A stretch of DNA of 39,601 nucleotides from JASGCK01 sp031538565 (GTDB taxonomy: Bacteria; Pseudomonadota; Gammaproteobacteria; Burkholderiales; Burkholderiaceae_C), in NCBI GenBank assembly GCA_031538565.1, contig JAVKLS010000007.1, forward strand, positions 1-39,601, given 5' to 3'. The position numbers and the translations under genes were made by a program. A model generated the notes under the pieces. That model ran no database searches. It was not told where the DNA came from and saw only the letters and a program-made list of their open reading frames with translations. This document shows positions 38,931 to 39,601 of this stretch, one piece after another; the stretch's first letter is position 1, and every line of letters starts with the position of its first letter.

Positions 38931-39491
38931 TCTCTAAGAGTTATCGTGGTTTCAATCACTGTGGGCATGATTGTTGCCCCTGCCAAGGCTAAAAAATCCA
39001 TGCTGGCGTTGAATCTGGTTTTTTCGTTACTCAGCAAAAAACCATTTTTAGGTTTGACTGTCAGCAGCAAACCCGACCGCGTTGTTTATGTCAATTTGGA
39101 ATTGACTCGTAACGCTTTAGGGCTGCGAATGCGCACGATGAACCAACACTACCAAGCCACAGAAAAACAGTTGGAGAATGTGTCTTTCCTCACAGCAGAA
39201 GAGTTCACTGACGATCAACCCTTGGTCAACACCAAGACGCAAGCCGTCAACTCCGAACCATTCAATAAATTGATGGAAGCCTGCAAAGAATGGGGCGCTA
39301 CGGTGATCATCATTGATCCTCTGTATTACGTCGTAGGCGAAGAAAATGACAACGTCCTAATGGCGGCGGTCATTCGTGAATTTGGCAAACTTCGCAACAC
39401 GTTAAACGCTACTATTTTTGTGGTCCACCACACAGCCAAAGGTCATAAAGACTGGTCAGATTGGACTTACCCCAGTTTCACGGACGGTTAA
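38931..39491 (+). pseudogene. RepA/RecA-like AAA_25 ATPase, N-terminus missing
   Basis: The frame is open from 38931 (a stop lies at 38928) and starts inside the nucleotide-binding region: GMIVAPAKAKKSMLALNL corresponds to Walker A (consensus GxPxxGKS; here APAKAKKS, with the usual glycine replaced). IIIDPLYYVV is Walker B and TIFVVHHTAKG is the following motif. This is the RepA-like helicase/ATPase family of plasmids and islands. The usual N-terminal section before Walker A is absent, and the C-terminus stops soon after HHTAKG. The GTG at 38946 could allow expression, but the protein is probably non-functional. Confidence 0.6.
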
Positions 39492-39557
39492 ATGTTTCGA
39501 AATTGAAACGGTTTGAGTGTACTCGCGCGAGGGTTATCCCCCGTGCTGGGCTGTGGT

Positions 39558-39596
39558 CAACTCGCAGCGCCCCCCTTGGGCGCACGAAGCGAGTTG
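39558..39596. repeat. Large GC-rich hairpin at the window edge
   Basis: CAACTCGC (39558-39565) pairs with GCGAGTTG (39589-39596), and inside it GCGCCC (39567-39572) pairs with GGGCGC (39578-39583). No U-run follows. The stretch 39492-39601 has no gene. It resembles the GC-rich intergenic hairpins at 1510-1569. Confidence 0.55.
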
Positions 39597-39601
39597 TCCA
39601 T

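Noticed and set aside
1..39601. CRISPR array, rRNA or tRNA genes
   Set aside because: No regularly spaced repeats of 24-40 bases and no cloverleaf-like or rRNA-like sequence were noticed on either strand by eye.

Overview
The window holds one nearly complete Mu-like transposable prophage of about 37 kb (roughly 1842-38925) with short accessory flanks. Moderate-to-high G+C, an IS3-family end, GC-rich intergenic hairpins and the gene families suggest a betaproteobacterial host (Burkholderiales or Neisseriales). That is inferred from style; no host housekeeping gene is present to settle it.

Left flank (1-1841): the end of an IS3-family element (1-139) cuts into a tyrosine recombinase, leaving only its C-terminal catalytic part. 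Next come a three-helix membrane protein bracketed by a 22-bp imperfect direct repeat, a strong bidirectional terminator, GC-rich hairpins and a possible 46-aa gene. Right flank (38928-39601): a plasmid RepA/RecA-like ATPase lacking its N-terminus, then a large hairpin at the window edge.

Prophage layout: the two arms diverge from a central control region. The right-hand arm reads rightward: Ner-like regulator, MuA-type DDE transposase, MuB-type ATPase, small regulators, Gam, an HU-like protein, a run of small unknown genes, GemA and Mor, then endolysin, holin, small and large terminase, portal, MuF and gpG. The left-hand arm reads leftward: repressor with two accessory genes (a secreted protein and a staphylococcal-type nuclease), then protease/scaffold, capsid, a secreted-protein insert, neck, sheath, tube, frameshifted tail chaperones, tape measure, baseplate, tail fibre, and finally Com and a DNA adenine methyltransferase before a terminator. 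Relative to phage Mu the early/lysis/terminase/portal arm is inverted against the protease-to-tail arm, with the break exactly between gpG and the protease. The gene set otherwise looks complete and intact.

Regulation visible in the sequence: four copies of a palindromic element (core GGAAAGYACTTTCC) lie before the endolysin, protease, gp38/sheath and gp46 operons, each followed at fixed distances by TTACCA-like and CACACT-like hexamers. They fit Mor-activated late promoters. In three of them the predicted start of transcription falls on the ATG, suggesting leaderless mRNAs. In the fourth, the predicted start lies inside the 5' arm of a terminator. Com and the methyltransferase have their own dyads and a hairpin over the methyltransferase ribosome-binding position. 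The most novel-looking items are the late-promoter design, the repressor-linked nuclease operon, the secreted C1q-like insert in the head-tail region, and the arm inversion.
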